Shown here piece after piece: positions 51,570 through 63,762 of a stretch of DNA of 64,000 nucleotides. A program made the translations under genes and the position numbers. The notes beneath the pieces were generated by a model that was given only the letters and a program-made list of their open reading frames with translations, searched no databases and was not told the DNA's origin. Position 1 is the stretch's first letter. Each line of letters begins with the position of its first letter. Source of the DNA: an uncultured Actinomycetes bacterium (lineage in GTDB: Bacteria; Actinomycetota; Acidimicrobiia; Acidimicrobiales; RAAP-2); assembly GCA_903828785.1 (NCBI GenBank), contig CAIKNP010000001.1:62001-126000 (forward strand), in the 5' to 3' direction.

Positions 51570-53020
51570 TAGTCCTGCGAACGCCCTTGGCGGCGGGCCT
51601 GTAATTCAGCGATAACGGCTTTACCGTTCGCCTGGCCCTTGGTGGACTTCATGACTTGACCGATGAAGAACTGCGCCAGCTTGTCGTCCCCTTCGCGGTA
51701 ACGCCCCCACTCATCGGGGTGGGCGTCAATGAGACTGGCGACGGTGGCGCCGAGCGAGTCAGCCGACAATTGCTCAAAACCTTTCGCCGCGGCGATGGCT
51801 TGCGGATTGTCACCACCGTGTTCCAGCAGCTCACCCAAGACGGTCTTGGCCTGCGTGGCGGACAAGGCACCCGACTGCTCCATGAGCACGGTGGCGCTGA
51901 AGGCCGCCGGCGAAAGATTAGCCACGTGTTCAAGGTCGGCGGCGATTTCGTTGGCCACGCGAGAAATCGCCGTGGCGGCGTCAGCTCCGGCGGCCACCGC
52001 GCTGTGCACGTAGTGCTCGAGACCCAAGTCGATAACGACTTCAATAGCGTCACGCTGGGCGTCACTCGGCTGGGTGATGGTGGCAATAAGGGCCGCGCGG
52101 CGCTCGGCTGGCATGGCCGGTAGGGCGGCGCGCACCGCGTCCTGCCACTGCTGGCTTGGTGCGAGATCGACGAGGTCCGGGTCGCGGAAGTAGCGGTAGT
52201 CCTCAGCGTCTTCCTTCACCCGAAGGGTGGACGTCTCGCCCCGGTCTTCATCCCAGTGACGAGTCTCTTGGCGCACCGTGCCGCCCTCTTCGAGAAGCTC
52301 CACTTGACGCAGCGCTTCGTAATCGATGGCGCGCTGCAAACTACGCAGCGAATTCAGGTTCTTGATTTCACAGCGCGTACCGTAGGGGGCGTTGGCCTGA
52401 CGAACCGACACGTTGGCGTCGATACGCATAGACCCCTCCTCCATGCGTCCGTCCGAGGCCCCCGTCGCAATAAGAATCCCGCGCAATTCCGCGGCGTACG
52501 CGCGGGCTTGGGCCGACGAGCGGATGTCGGGAGCCGAAACGATCTCCACCAGCGGAACGCCACAGCGGTTGTAGTCAACCAAGGAACGATCGGCACCGGC
52601 GAGGCGACCCGACCCTCCCAGGTGAGTCGTTTTGCCGGTGTCTTCTTCCATGTGGGCGCGCTCAATGCCGACGCGCGAGCCATCGGGCAGGTCCAGGTAG
52701 CCATTCGAATTAATTGGCAAGTCGTACTGCGAAATCTGGTAATCCTTACTTTGATCCGGATAGAAGTAGTTCTTCCGGTGGAAGGTCGAAGGGGCGATGG
52801 TGCAGTGCAGGGCCATGCCAATGCGCATGGCCAGCTCCACGGCCTGTTCGTTCAAAACGGGCAGCGAACCGGGCAGTCCCAAACAGACAGGACAGACGTT
52901 GGTGTTGGGCTCGGAACCAAAGTGATTCTCGCAGCCGCAGAACAACTTGGAATGCGTCAGGAGTTCGGTGTGGACTTCGAGACCCACCACAATTTCCCAG
53001 CCATTAGTCAATGTTGTCAT
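51569..53020 (-). CDS. gatB: Asp-tRNA(Asn)/Glu-tRNA(Gln) amidotransferase subunit B
   Basis: 483-aa tRNA-binding and kinase-like subunit. Seen: EIVVGLEVHTELLTHSKLFCGCENHFG with CPVCLGLPGSLPVLN (zinc cysteines), DQSKDYQISQYDLP, and RGETSTLRVKEDAEDYRYFRDPDL. The C-terminal GatB/YqeY tail is present. It overlaps gatA by 4 bp. It works with GatA and GatC to amidate misacylated Glu-tRNA(Gln) or Asp-tRNA(Asn). Confidence 0.96.
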   Translation of the reverse strand: MTTLTNGWEIVVGLEVHTELLTHSKLFCGCENHFGSEPNTNVCPVCLGLPGSLPVLNEQAVELAMRIGMALHCTIAPSTFHRKNYFYPDQSKDYQISQYDLPINSNGYLDLPDGSRVGIERAHMEEDTGKTTHLGGSGRLAGADRSLVDYNRCGVPLVEIVSAPDIRSSAQARAYAAELRGILIATGASDGRMEEGSMRIDANVSVRQANAPYGTRCEIKNLNSLRSLQRAIDYEALRQVELLEEGGTVRQETRHWDEDRGETSTLRVKEDAEDYRYFRDPDLVDLAPSQQWQDAVRAALPAMPAERRAALIATITQPSDAQRDAIEVVIDLGLEHYVHSAVAAGADAATAISRVANEIAADLEHVANLSPAAFSATVLMEQSGALSATQAKTVLGELLEHGGDNPQAIAAAKGFEQLSADSLGATVASLIDAHPDEWGRYREGDDKLAQFFIGQVMKSTKGQANGKAVIAELQARRQGRSQD

Positions 53021-54441
53021 GCTCGACCGTCCGCTATTTCGAGAACTCGCGCCGCCGCGAAAAGTTGCGCCTCGGACCGAGGAGGACCGAGCAGTTGGAC
53101 ACCAATGGGCAGGTTTTCTTCACCACGACCAAAGGGAACCGAGACGGCGGGATCACCCGCCAGATTGGTGGGAATGGTGAAGACGTCGTTGAGATACATC
53201 GCCATAGGGTCGTTGGACTTTTCACCAAACTTGAAGGCCACGCCGGGGGTGGTGGCCCCGAGGAGCAGATCCACCTGGGCGTAGGCCCTGGCGAAGGCTT
53301 GGATGGTTAAGGTGCGCACCTTCAGCGCTTGACCGTAATAGGCGTCGTAGTAGCCCGCGGAGAGTGCGTAGGTGCCCAGCATGATGCGTCGCTTCACTTC
53401 GGCCCCGAAGCCCGCGGTACGCGTGGCCTCCATCATGGCGGTGACGTCTTCGCCGTCGACGCGTCGACCAAACCGCACTCCGTCGTAGCGGGCCAAATTG
53501 CTCGACGCTTCGGCCGGCGCAATGAGGTAATAGGCACTGAGGCCGAGACGTAGTTCGGGGATGGAGAGTTCAACAATTTCACAACCCGCTTCGCGCAGCG
53601 CCTCAGCGGCGGCACGAACGCTCGCCACCACCGACTCGTCGGCGCCTTCGTAGAGTTCACGAACCAGCCCCACGCGCTTACCGGCCATACCGTCATTCAC
53701 GTGCGCTACGAGCGAGGGCGCGGGTTCGGGCAGCGACGTCGCATCCAGAGGATCATGACCAGCAATTACCTCGAGCAAGAGGGCCGCATCCCCCACCGTC
53801 TTGGCGAAGGGTCCAATCTGATCGAGCGAGCTGGAAAAAGCGATGAGACCGTAACGCGACACCAGTCCGTAGGTGGGCTTCATTCCGACGAGCCCACAGA
53901 GCGCCGCCGGTTGGCGAATCGAGCCGCCGGTGTCGCTACCAATGGAAATACTGGTCATGTCCGCGGCGACCGCGGCGGCGGAACCGCCCGATGAACCCCC
54001 GGGAACTCGCGAAGGATCGAGCGGATTGCGCGTGGGACCGAAGGCTGAGTTTTCGGTAGATGAGCCCATGGCGAACTCGTCAAGATTGGTTTTTCCCACC
54101 GGTACGGCGCCGGCGGCGATGAGGCGATCGACGATGGTGGCGCTATAGGGGGGCCGCCAGCCTTCGAGGATCTTGGAAGAGCAGGTCGTCGGGATGCCAA
54201 TCTGGCAAAGGTTGTCCTTCAAGGCGATGGGTACGCCGGCCAGTGGCCCCACGTCCTCACCGCGGCTTCGCCGTTCGTCTATCGCGCTGGCCGCCGCGGT
54301 GGCGCCCTCGACGTCCACGTACAAGAAGACGTTCAGCTCATCGTTGCGCTCAGCGATGCGGGCGAGACTGCGCTGCAACTCGGCGACGGCACTGGAACTA
54401 CCGTCGCGAACGTCGTTGGCAATGGTCTGGGCGGATTTCAC
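53017..54441 (-). CDS. gatA: Asp-tRNA(Asn)/Glu-tRNA(Gln) amidotransferase subunit A
   Basis: 474-aa amidase-signature enzyme supplying ammonia from glutamine. Seen: catalytic Lys in PIALKDNLC, the GGSSGGSAAAVAA glycine/serine loop, and nucleophile Ser in SIGSDTGGSIRQPAA. The C-terminus LPIGVQLLGP plus QLFAAARVLE is complete, useful as a reference for the amidase remnant near 39.1 kb. It overlaps gatC and gatB by 4 bp each. Confidence 0.96.
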   Translation of the reverse strand: MKSAQTIANDVRDGSSSAVAELQRSLARIAERNDELNVFLYVDVEGATAAASAIDERRSRGEDVGPLAGVPIALKDNLCQIGIPTTCSSKILEGWRPPYSATIVDRLIAAGAVPVGKTNLDEFAMGSSTENSAFGPTRNPLDPSRVPGGSSGGSAAAVAADMTSISIGSDTGGSIRQPAALCGLVGMKPTYGLVSRYGLIAFSSSLDQIGPFAKTVGDAALLLEVIAGHDPLDATSLPEPAPSLVAHVNDGMAGKRVGLVRELYEGADESVVASVRAAAEALREAGCEIVELSIPELRLGLSAYYLIAPAEASSNLARYDGVRFGRRVDGEDVTAMMEATRTAGFGAEVKRRIMLGTYALSAGYYDAYYGQALKVRTLTIQAFARAYAQVDLLLGATTPGVAFKFGEKSNDPMAMYLNDVFTIPTNLAGDPAVSVPFGRGEENLPIGVQLLGPPRSEAQLFAAARVLEIADGRA

Positions 54442-54740
54442 GGGGCTTCTCCCAAAATACGTGGAACGGCGAATCGACCACTTTCGGCGTCGGGGGCCTG
54501 GGATAGTAACACGTCGCGGTCAAGACTGGGACGCACGACGTCGCGGCGAAAGACGTTGATTAGGCCAAAAGGGTGCGCGGTGGGCTCGACGTCGTCCAAG
54601 TTGAGCGCGGACATATCGTTCGCGTGCTCGAGAACCTGACCGAGTTGCGACGTGAACAGATCCAGCTCGGCTTCGGTCAAGGTCAGACGCGCCAAGCGAG
54701 CCACGCGCGCCACGTCCTCACGCTGCAGTGGAGAACTCAC
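54438..54740 (-). CDS. gatC: Asp-tRNA(Asn)/Glu-tRNA(Gln) amidotransferase subunit C
   Basis: 100-aa GatC that stabilises the GatAB complex. Family text: REDVARVARLARLTLTEAELDLFTSQLGQVLEH, then HPFGLINVFRRDVVRPSL. GTG start at 54740 with GAGAGGAAA upstream. It overlaps gatA by 4 bp. About 120 bp separate it from the PASTA gene upstream, enough for its own promoter. Confidence 0.94.
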   Translation of the reverse strand: MSSPLQREDVARVARLARLTLTEAELDLFTSQLGQVLEHANDMSALNLDDVEPTAHPFGLINVFRRDVVRPSLDRDVLLSQAPDAESGRFAVPRILGEAP

Positions 54741-54861
54741 GACGCCATTTCCTCTCGTAAAGAGACCACGGTCTCCTTCTCAACGAATTCAGCGCCGGAC
54801 AGAAAGTTACGCATAGCCATAAAGACTAGTGGCTTCGCTTCGCACTACTCGAGGTCGACGA

Positions 54862-56652
54862 CTAGCGGGTGACGTTCAAAATAATCGTGGAATGCCACGG
54901 AACCATTGTCCCCGCATCGGGCAGGGTTGAGGTCACCCGACGCCACTGCGTGGTCCCCGCTCCTGGTCCACGGGTCGAATAGAACAAGGCGGCCTTGTGC
55001 AGCGCCGCGTTGACGGCGTCGCGACTCAAGCCAACCAATTGCGGTACCGCGCGCATGCCGTGGGCGTTCGCGACCACGGTCGTGGTCGTGGTCGTGGTCG
55101 AAGTGGGCTGACCCGACGAAAGGATGAGGACAATGCTGGCTCCCGTCGGAACGGCCAAGGGATTGACGCTCGTGCGGTAGCGCAGTTGCGCCACCCGGCC
55201 CGCCGGCACCGACGCACTCGCCACACGCGCCCCCGTCGAACAGGTCGTCAAGACGTGCAAGCTACTAAGAACCGTAAGGTCGGCAGCGCAGGACTTACCA
55301 ATGAGATTACGGGGCAGAATCACCAGACCCGAACCAGTGGACACCACGACGTTCAAGGTCCCACCGTTGGTCAAGCTGCTCCCCGCGGCGGGCGACTGCG
55401 AAATGATGTCATTGGCCGGCACCGAGGTGGACCGAGACTGGCTAATTTGCATGGTCCAGCCGTCGCCCTCCACCAGCGTCGAGGCGTTCGTCAGGGAAAG
55501 ACCGGTGAGGGATGGGACGACGTGTTTGGCCGTGAAGTAGCCCATCGACCAGGCCGTGACCCCCCCCGCCACGAGCGCAATAAGCACCAGCGCCACGATT
55601 AAAAATCCCGGACGACGGCGAGCCTTGCCTGGCGAAATCTCGAGGGAGGCTAGGCCACTGGAGGCCTCGGAGGAAGAGGGCTCGAAGGGGAAAGCTTCGC
55701 TACTCGGCGCCGCCAAGGGGGAGGCGCCCACAATGTCGGAAGCCGACGGCGCCTTGAATCCCACCGAGGATCGAGGTTCGGCGGGGGTAAATCCCGTTAG
55801 GAGGGCCGTGGGCTCTGGTTTTGCTGGCAAAACAAAATCGTCACCATCGGCCACCACGGTCGAGAGGCGGTCTGCCAACTGTTGGGCGCTAAAGCGCCGT
55901 TGCGCGTCGGGCACCGACGCCTGAGCCAGGAGGACGTCGAGGGTACCCATCTCCGCCCGCGACGGAAGCGGTGCGGTCATGCGGGCGCGCAGGGTTGCTT
56001 CGGCGCCGTGGCCCCCGAAGGGAACGAGGCCAGTAGCCGCTTCAAAAAGAATGAGGGCGAGGGCGTAGACGTCGGTCGGGGCCGAGGCGACCTCACCACG
56101 CGCTTGTTCGGGACTGAAGTAGCGCACGTCTTCCCCAGTGGTGTACGAGCGAAACGCCACTCCGAGACCCGCCATCGCGACGTCGGAAAGGCGCACCGCA
56201 CCCTCGGCGTCGAAGAGGAGTTTGGAGGGGCTTAGTTCGCCGTGGACAATGCCGTGTTCGTGAAGCAAGGCGAGGGCCGAGGCGCAGTCGCGACCCAGTC
56301 GAGCCACGGCCTCGAGTGGCAGGCGCACACCCCGCTGCAGTTGATCCTCGAGCGAGCCACCCGTCAGGTACTCGGACACCATAAAAAGGTGTCCCTCTTC
56401 CTGCCCGCCGTCAAAAACCGGGGCCAGGTGGGGGTGGTGCAAACCCGAAGCAACCACGACTCGGCTGCGAAAAGCGCGGCGGATCTCTTCGTGTTGCTCA
56501 AGCTCGGGGACCAAACACTTGATTACCACCGAGCGCTCCAGCGTGGCGTCGTGGGCGTGGTAGACCTCGGCGGTGTGACCCACCCCGAGCACCTCGAGTA
56601 CGCGATACCGGTCGGCGAAGACGTGCCCCGGTAAATACGATGCTGATGCCAT
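54862..56652 (-). CDS. Membrane Ser/Thr protein kinase-like protein with PASTA repeats, likely pseudokinase
   Basis: 596-aa PknB-like protein. Order: kinase-like domain (about 16-265), Ser/Pro-rich juxtamembrane linker, one membrane segment (about 349-369), then three PASTA-like repeats (about 376-445, 446-515, 530-596), broken by a Thr run. It keeps a glycine-rich loop (LGVGHTAEVY) and the ATP-binding Lys (VIK, K45). However, the catalytic HRD is HGE (137-139) and the DFG motif is DVA (157-159), so the catalytic base and the usual metal Asp context are missing. It probably senses peptidoglycan or muropeptides and signals without phosphotransfer (inference). Located between ligA and gatCAB. 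Confidence 0.88.
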   Translation of the reverse strand: MASASYLPGHVFADRYRVLEVLGVGHTAEVYHAHDATLERSVVIKCLVPELEQHEEIRRAFRSRVVVASGLHHPHLAPVFDGGQEEGHLFMVSEYLTGGSLEDQLQRGVRLPLEAVARLGRDCASALALLHEHGIVHGELSPSKLLFDAEGAVRLSDVAMAGLGVAFRSYTTGEDVRYFSPEQARGEVASAPTDVYALALILFEAATGLVPFGGHGAEATLRARMTAPLPSRAEMGTLDVLLAQASVPDAQRRFSAQQLADRLSTVVADGDDFVLPAKPEPTALLTGFTPAEPRSSVGFKAPSASDIVGASPLAAPSSEAFPFEPSSSEASSGLASLEISPGKARRRPGFLIVALVLIALVAGGVTAWSMGYFTAKHVVPSLTGLSLTNASTLVEGDGWTMQISQSRSTSVPANDIISQSPAAGSSLTNGGTLNVVVSTGSGLVILPRNLIGKSCAADLTVLSSLHVLTTCSTGARVASASVPAGRVAQLRYRTSVNPLAVPTGASIVLILSSGQPTSTTTTTTTVVANAHGMRAVPQLVGLSRDAVNAALHKAALFYSTRGPGAGTTQWRRVTSTLPDAGTMVPWHSTIILNVTR

Positions 56653-56679
56653 GTACCCTCTTAAATCGAATTTCTCGCC

Positions 56680-59756
<3,077 letters not shown>

Positions 59757-59772
59757 GGTTCCAGTCTGCCAG

Positions 59773-60930
59773 TTATCGGCCACTGCTTGACTGCGGGCGC
59801 AAACGTTGGACCGCATCGGCGATGGCGTGAACAACTGCACCCACGTCGTCACTGGTCGTTTCTGCACCGAAGGAAAGCCGCAGGGATCCGCGAGCTCGGT
59901 CAGCTTCCACCCCCATGGCCGCTAGGACGTGACTCGAAACGGCGGCCCCACTCGAGCAACTCGCCGCGGCCGAGGCGCAAACACCAGCGAGATCGAGCAG
60001 GAAAAGAAGTTCGTCACTGGCCACTCCGGCGAACGTCACGTGAACGGTGCCCGGAACCTTCTGCGCCTGGGGCGCCGTCAGCTGGCAATCGGGCAAGGTG
60101 ATGAGTTTGGCCACGAGCTGGTCCCGCAGGGCCGTAACCCGTAGGTTCGTGACATCTCGCTCACGGTCGACGCAACGCAGGGCGGTCGCCAATCCGACGC
60201 AGGCGGCCACGTCGACGGTACCGCCGCGGCGCCCCTTCTCTTGTCCCCCGCCGGGGCTCAGCGCGTCGAGGGGGTAGTCACCCCTCATCACGAGTGCACC
60301 GGCGTTGACTGGCCCCCCAATTTTGTGCGCGCAGAGTGACAGGAGGTCGGCGTCTATCGAGCGCAGATCTATCCACGGGGCGGCGGCCACGGCATCGGTG
60401 TGCGACAGTACTCCTGCTTCGCGAGCCAACGCGCTCGCCGCGTTAACGGGCTGCAGGACACCGGTCTCGTTGTTGGCGGTCATCAGTGAGACCAGTGCTA
60501 CGTCACCTCGTTGTAAAAATTCACTCAGGAGGGCCAAGTCGGCGACACCTTCGCTATCCACCCCGAGGGTGAGTGGAGTAATACCCTCGGCCTTGAGCAT
60601 GAGGGCGCTGTCGCCCACCGCGTGGTGTTCAATCGCCGAGGTCACGACGGCGCTGCGCTCGTGGAGACGTCGGTGCCGTCGAGCGACGCCCAGGACCGCG
60701 AGACTGCAGGATTCCGTACCGCCCGCCGTAAAGACCACGTTGCCGGGCCGTGCCCCGCACAAGGAAGCTATCTCGTCACGAGCGTCTTCGACCGCCTTGC
60801 GAGCCAGTCGAGCCGCACGGTGGGAACCCGAGGGATTCCCAACCACCCCGTGCATCCACGGCAGCATCGCTTGGCTTACTTCGTCACGCCTGGGCGCCGA
60901 CGCCGCGTGGTCGAAATAGAGTTCGCTCAC
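59773..60930 (-). CDS. Cysteine desulfurase (NifS/IscS group I)
   Basis: 385-aa PLP cysteine desulfurase, distinct from SufS. Seen: LYFDHAASAPRRDEV, NVVFTAGGTESCSLAV, HHAVGDS, PLP lysine in LCAHKIGGPVNAGALV, GGGQEKGRRGGTVDVAA, and the active-site Cys loop in ASCSSGAAVSSHVL. The gene order with mnmA points to tRNA thiolation as its main job. It overlaps the upstream ALDH gene by 4 bp. Confidence 0.93.
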   Translation of the reverse strand: MSELYFDHAASAPRRDEVSQAMLPWMHGVVGNPSGSHRAARLARKAVEDARDEIASLCGARPGNVVFTAGGTESCSLAVLGVARRHRRLHERSAVVTSAIEHHAVGDSALMLKAEGITPLTLGVDSEGVADLALLSEFLQRGDVALVSLMTANNETGVLQPVNAASALAREAGVLSHTDAVAAAPWIDLRSIDADLLSLCAHKIGGPVNAGALVMRGDYPLDALSPGGGQEKGRRGGTVDVAACVGLATALRCVDRERDVTNLRVTALRDQLVAKLITLPDCQLTAPQAQKVPGTVHVTFAGVASDELLFLLDLAGVCASAAASCSSGAAVSSHVLAAMGVEADRARGSLRLSFGAETTSDDVGAVVHAIADAVQRLRPQSSSGR

Positions 60931-62291
60931 GCGATAAAGAAGGACTTCGCGTTGGTGAACTCCCGCACGCCGTGCACGCCGAGTTCGCGCCCGTAACCCG
61001 AGGCCTTCACCCCGCCGAATGGCAGTTCGTTCATCGAGGCCGGAACGGCATTGGCGAAGACCATGCCGCTCTCAATGCCGGCAATAGCCTTCTCGATTTC
61101 GGCCGGGTCCGTGGCCCACACCGACGCCGACAAACCCCAGGGGGTGTCGTTGGCGATGCGCAGAGCGTCATCAAGGTCTTCGGCGACAATGACCACCGCG
61201 ACGGGTCCGAACAGTTCTTCGTTGCCCGCGGGACAATCAGCGGGGACGTTGGTCAGCACGGTAGGGGTGTAGAAGAAGCCGGTACCGGCTCGAGGGCTGC
61301 CCCCCGCAACTACCGTGGCTCCCGCCGCAATGGAGGCCGCCACTTGCTCGCTCAGCGTGTCGAGCTGGGCCTTGTTTGCGAGGGGCCCGAGCACCGTCGA
61401 GGGGTCCATAGGGTCACCGAGCGGAACCTGGCTCATGGCCTCAGCGAATCGCTTGATGAACTCATCAGCGATGTCCTTGACCACAATGAATCGCTTGGCG
61501 CAGATGCACGCCTGGCCGTTATTTTGGACGCGAGCGGTGACCGCGAGCGGGATGGTGTGATCGAGGTCCGCCGAAGCCGTCACCACGAAGGGGTCCGACC
61601 CACCGAGTTCGAGAACGCACTTCTTCAAATACTTACCGGCCATCATGGCCACCGAGCGCCCGGCCCCCTCAGAACCCGTTACGGTGACGGCCGCGATGCG
61701 GGGATCGCCGATCACCATTTCAATGCGACGGGACTCAATGAACAAATTGGTGAAGATTCCCTCGGGGAATCCCGCACGCGTGAAGAGATTCGCGACGTAC
61801 AAGGCGCAGCCAGGGACGCTCGAGGAGTGCTTCAAGACCACGGTGTTGCCGGCCATCACGTTAGGAACGGCGACGCGAATAATCTGCCAGAGGGGGAAGT
61901 TCCAGGGCATGATGGCCAAGAGTGGTCCCAGTGGCTCGTAACGAACGCCACTGCGAGAAGCCTTGGTCGTAATGATCTCCGTGGCCAGCATGGATTCGGC
62001 GTGTTCGGCGTAGTACCGCATCGTGAGCGCACACTTGGACGCCTCACCCTTGGCCGCGGCGAAGGTCTTGCCCATCTCGCTGGTCATCAATTCCGCCGCC
62101 ACGGGGATTTCGCTTTCGAGCAACTCCGCCAAACGCAACATCAATTCGGAACGGTGGGCGAAAGAAGTGCCCTTCCAACTCTGAAAAGCGCCGAAGGCGC
62201 TGCTGAGGGCAGCCTCGACAGAAGAGTCGTCGGCCGACTCGTATTCGGCCAGGACGGCTTCGGTGGCGGGATTAATGGCAGTAAAGGTCAT
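60927..62291 (-). CDS. Succinate-semialdehyde dehydrogenase-like aldehyde dehydrogenase
   Basis: 454-aa ALDH. Seen: MPWNFPLWQIIRVAVP, GSEGAGRSVA, catalytic Glu in LELGGSDPFVV, catalytic Cys in NNGQACICAKRF, and LPFGGVKASGYGRELG. This SDPFVV plus QACICAKRF text is typical of NADP-dependent succinate-semialdehyde dehydrogenase (GabD-like) enzymes, which would make succinate from the GABA route; no GABA transaminase is adjacent. The ATG at 62291 has CAGAAT six bases upstream and no ribosome-binding site. It overlaps the desulfurase gene by 4 bp. Confidence 0.93.
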   Translation of the reverse strand: MTFTAINPATEAVLAEYESADDSSVEAALSSAFGAFQSWKGTSFAHRSELMLRLAELLESEIPVAAELMTSEMGKTFAAAKGEASKCALTMRYYAEHAESMLATEIITTKASRSGVRYEPLGPLLAIMPWNFPLWQIIRVAVPNVMAGNTVVLKHSSSVPGCALYVANLFTRAGFPEGIFTNLFIESRRIEMVIGDPRIAAVTVTGSEGAGRSVAMMAGKYLKKCVLELGGSDPFVVTASADLDHTIPLAVTARVQNNGQACICAKRFIVVKDIADEFIKRFAEAMSQVPLGDPMDPSTVLGPLANKAQLDTLSEQVAASIAAGATVVAGGSPRAGTGFFYTPTVLTNVPADCPAGNEELFGPVAVVIVAEDLDDALRIANDTPWGLSASVWATDPAEIEKAIAGIESGMVFANAVPASMNELPFGGVKASGYGRELGVHGVREFTNAKSFFIA

Positions 62292-62295
62292 GCCC

Positions 62296-63546
62296 CTATT
62301 CTGCCACTAATTCGGACGTGCTTTCCGGCGCGGGGCCCATTGCCTCCCAGTGATGGGGGTGAAAAAATGTTGTGACGGCCAAAATGAGAAGAAATGCGCT
62401 CGCCGCCACGAGACTGACCAATTGAACACCCCAGATATTGGCGCAAGCCGACTGGATGAGCGCGCCAATGGGGTAGAAAATGGAGAGGGATAACACGTAC
62501 ATCGACAGAATCCGTGAGCGCTCACGTTCCGGGGCGTGGAGTTGCACCGACGTATTCAGACCCGTCATGCAGCCGACGTAGGCCGCGCCGATCAGCACCA
62601 GTGTGGCCGAGGAGAGCCAAATATTTGGTGCGTAGGCGTACAGTGCCTCGGTCGCGGCCGCTGTCCAAAGGGAGCCGCGTAAGACGGCCAGTCGACTCGT
62701 TCGGCGCGCCAAGGCCGGCAGCGTCAAGGCCCCAAAGACGGCACCCACCCCCTGGGCAGTCACCATCCACGAGACACCGCTCTTGCCAGCGTGAAGGACG
62801 TCAATACCCATGGCGGGCACCAAGGTAATGAAGGGACTGACGAAGAGCCCAACGAGGCCAACACCGAAGACGGCGTTACGCGCACCAGGGGTACGAAACA
62901 TCGCTCGTAGTCCCACCATTGAATCGTGTAGCGGCCTAAATGCCGAGGGAGCGATGTCACGTTTCGGGGAACGCACGAAGGCGAAGGCCACGACCACGAC
63001 GACGAAGGACAGGGCGTTAGCGACGAAACACCAACCGGGATTGCCAACGGCGAGTAGGGCGGCCGCCAATACCGGTCCAATAATGCGACCTAGGTTGAAT
63101 TGCGCTGAGGATAAAGAAACTGCTGCCAATACCTCGTCCTTGTCAACGAGGTCGCGCATGAGTGACTGCCACGCGGCCCACGACGCCGAGCCACAGAGTC
63201 CTTCCGCTATGGCCAAAAAACAAGCCAGGGCCGGCGAGAGACGATGCAGGAGCTCGCCTACGGCTAGTCCGGCGGCGGCCAGGGCTTGGACGAAATTATT
63301 GAACTGTATCCAGCGCTCACGGTCCATGCGATCAGCCATTACGCCACCCAGGGGAGAGCCAATGATCGCGGGCAACCATGCCGACAGCGTCAAGAGCCCG
63401 AGCCACAGGGGATTGTGCGTCGTCAGGGTGAGATAGACACCCAGCGCCACGCTCTGCATCCAGGTGCCAGTGGAAGAAATGAAATTGGCGCTGATGGCCA
63501 GTACAAAACTCTTATGGCGAAGAGGGGCAAAAGACGCGGAGGCCAT
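62296..63546 (-). CDS. MFS transporter
   Basis: 416-aa major facilitator with about 12 membrane segments. The N-terminal half has TGTWMQSVALGVYLTLTTHNPLWLGL and GGVMADRMDRERWI (the loop 2-3 motif), as in the EntS/MdtH-like group of drug, siderophore or metabolite exporters. Substrate unknown. The ATG at 63546 is preceded by TAGCCT plus six bases, with no ribosome-binding site. It is the first of a long minus-strand series ending in gatB, 4 bp before ALDH. Confidence 0.9.
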   Translation of the reverse strand: MASASFAPLRHKSFVLAISANFISSTGTWMQSVALGVYLTLTTHNPLWLGLLTLSAWLPAIIGSPLGGVMADRMDRERWIQFNNFVQALAAAGLAVGELLHRLSPALACFLAIAEGLCGSASWAAWQSLMRDLVDKDEVLAAVSLSSAQFNLGRIIGPVLAAALLAVGNPGWCFVANALSFVVVVVAFAFVRSPKRDIAPSAFRPLHDSMVGLRAMFRTPGARNAVFGVGLVGLFVSPFITLVPAMGIDVLHAGKSGVSWMVTAQGVGAVFGALTLPALARRTSRLAVLRGSLWTAAATEALYAYAPNIWLSSATLVLIGAAYVGCMTGLNTSVQLHAPERERSRILSMYVLSLSIFYPIGALIQSACANIWGVQLVSLVAASAFLLILAVTTFFHPHHWEAMGPAPESTSELVAE

Positions 63547-63589
63547 TAGGTCAGGCTACCGAGCCAGGCGGCTTCAACACGCACCACGA

Positions 63590-63697
63590 CTACTTTCGAC
63601 GTTTGAGTGAGACGAACCACACTGATGCTAAGGCGACTAAGGCGCCCAAGACTCCAAGAGTCGAGGTGGCACTGCGGCGTGAGGGAAGTTTTGGCAT
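63590..63697 (-). CDS. Very small single-span membrane protein (35 aa)
   Basis: A 35-codon frame, PSRRSATSTLGVLGALVALASVWFVSLKRRK at residues 5-35 in parts, with a basic N-terminus, one clean membrane helix (LGVLGALVALASVWFV) and a basic end KRRK, the topology of a real small membrane protein. ATG at 63697 with TACCAT about eight bases upstream and no ribosome-binding site. No homolog known to me. It lies upstream of the MFS gene on the same strand. Confidence 0.5.
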   Translation of the reverse strand: MPKLPSRRSATSTLGVLGALVALASVWFVSLKRRK

Positions 63698-63762
63698 AAC
63701 GACTAATGGTACGTCGCGCGGGTGGGGCAAAGGGGGGAACTCCACCCGCGCGACGTTCCAAA

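Noticed and set aside
52256-53284. 342-codon + strand frame opposite gatB/gatA
   Set aside because: Shadow of gatB; no recognisable domain and no initiation signals.
55071-55110. Hexanucleotide GGTCGT repeats inside the PASTA gene
   Set aside because: Encodes a short Thr/Val run in a linker; in-frame units and ordinary low complexity, not a separate repeat element.
60750-62375. 541-codon + strand open frame opposite the ALDH gene
   Set aside because: Long only because the antisense of high-GC coding DNA lacks stops; no motifs, while the minus strand has a complete ALDH with catalytic residues.
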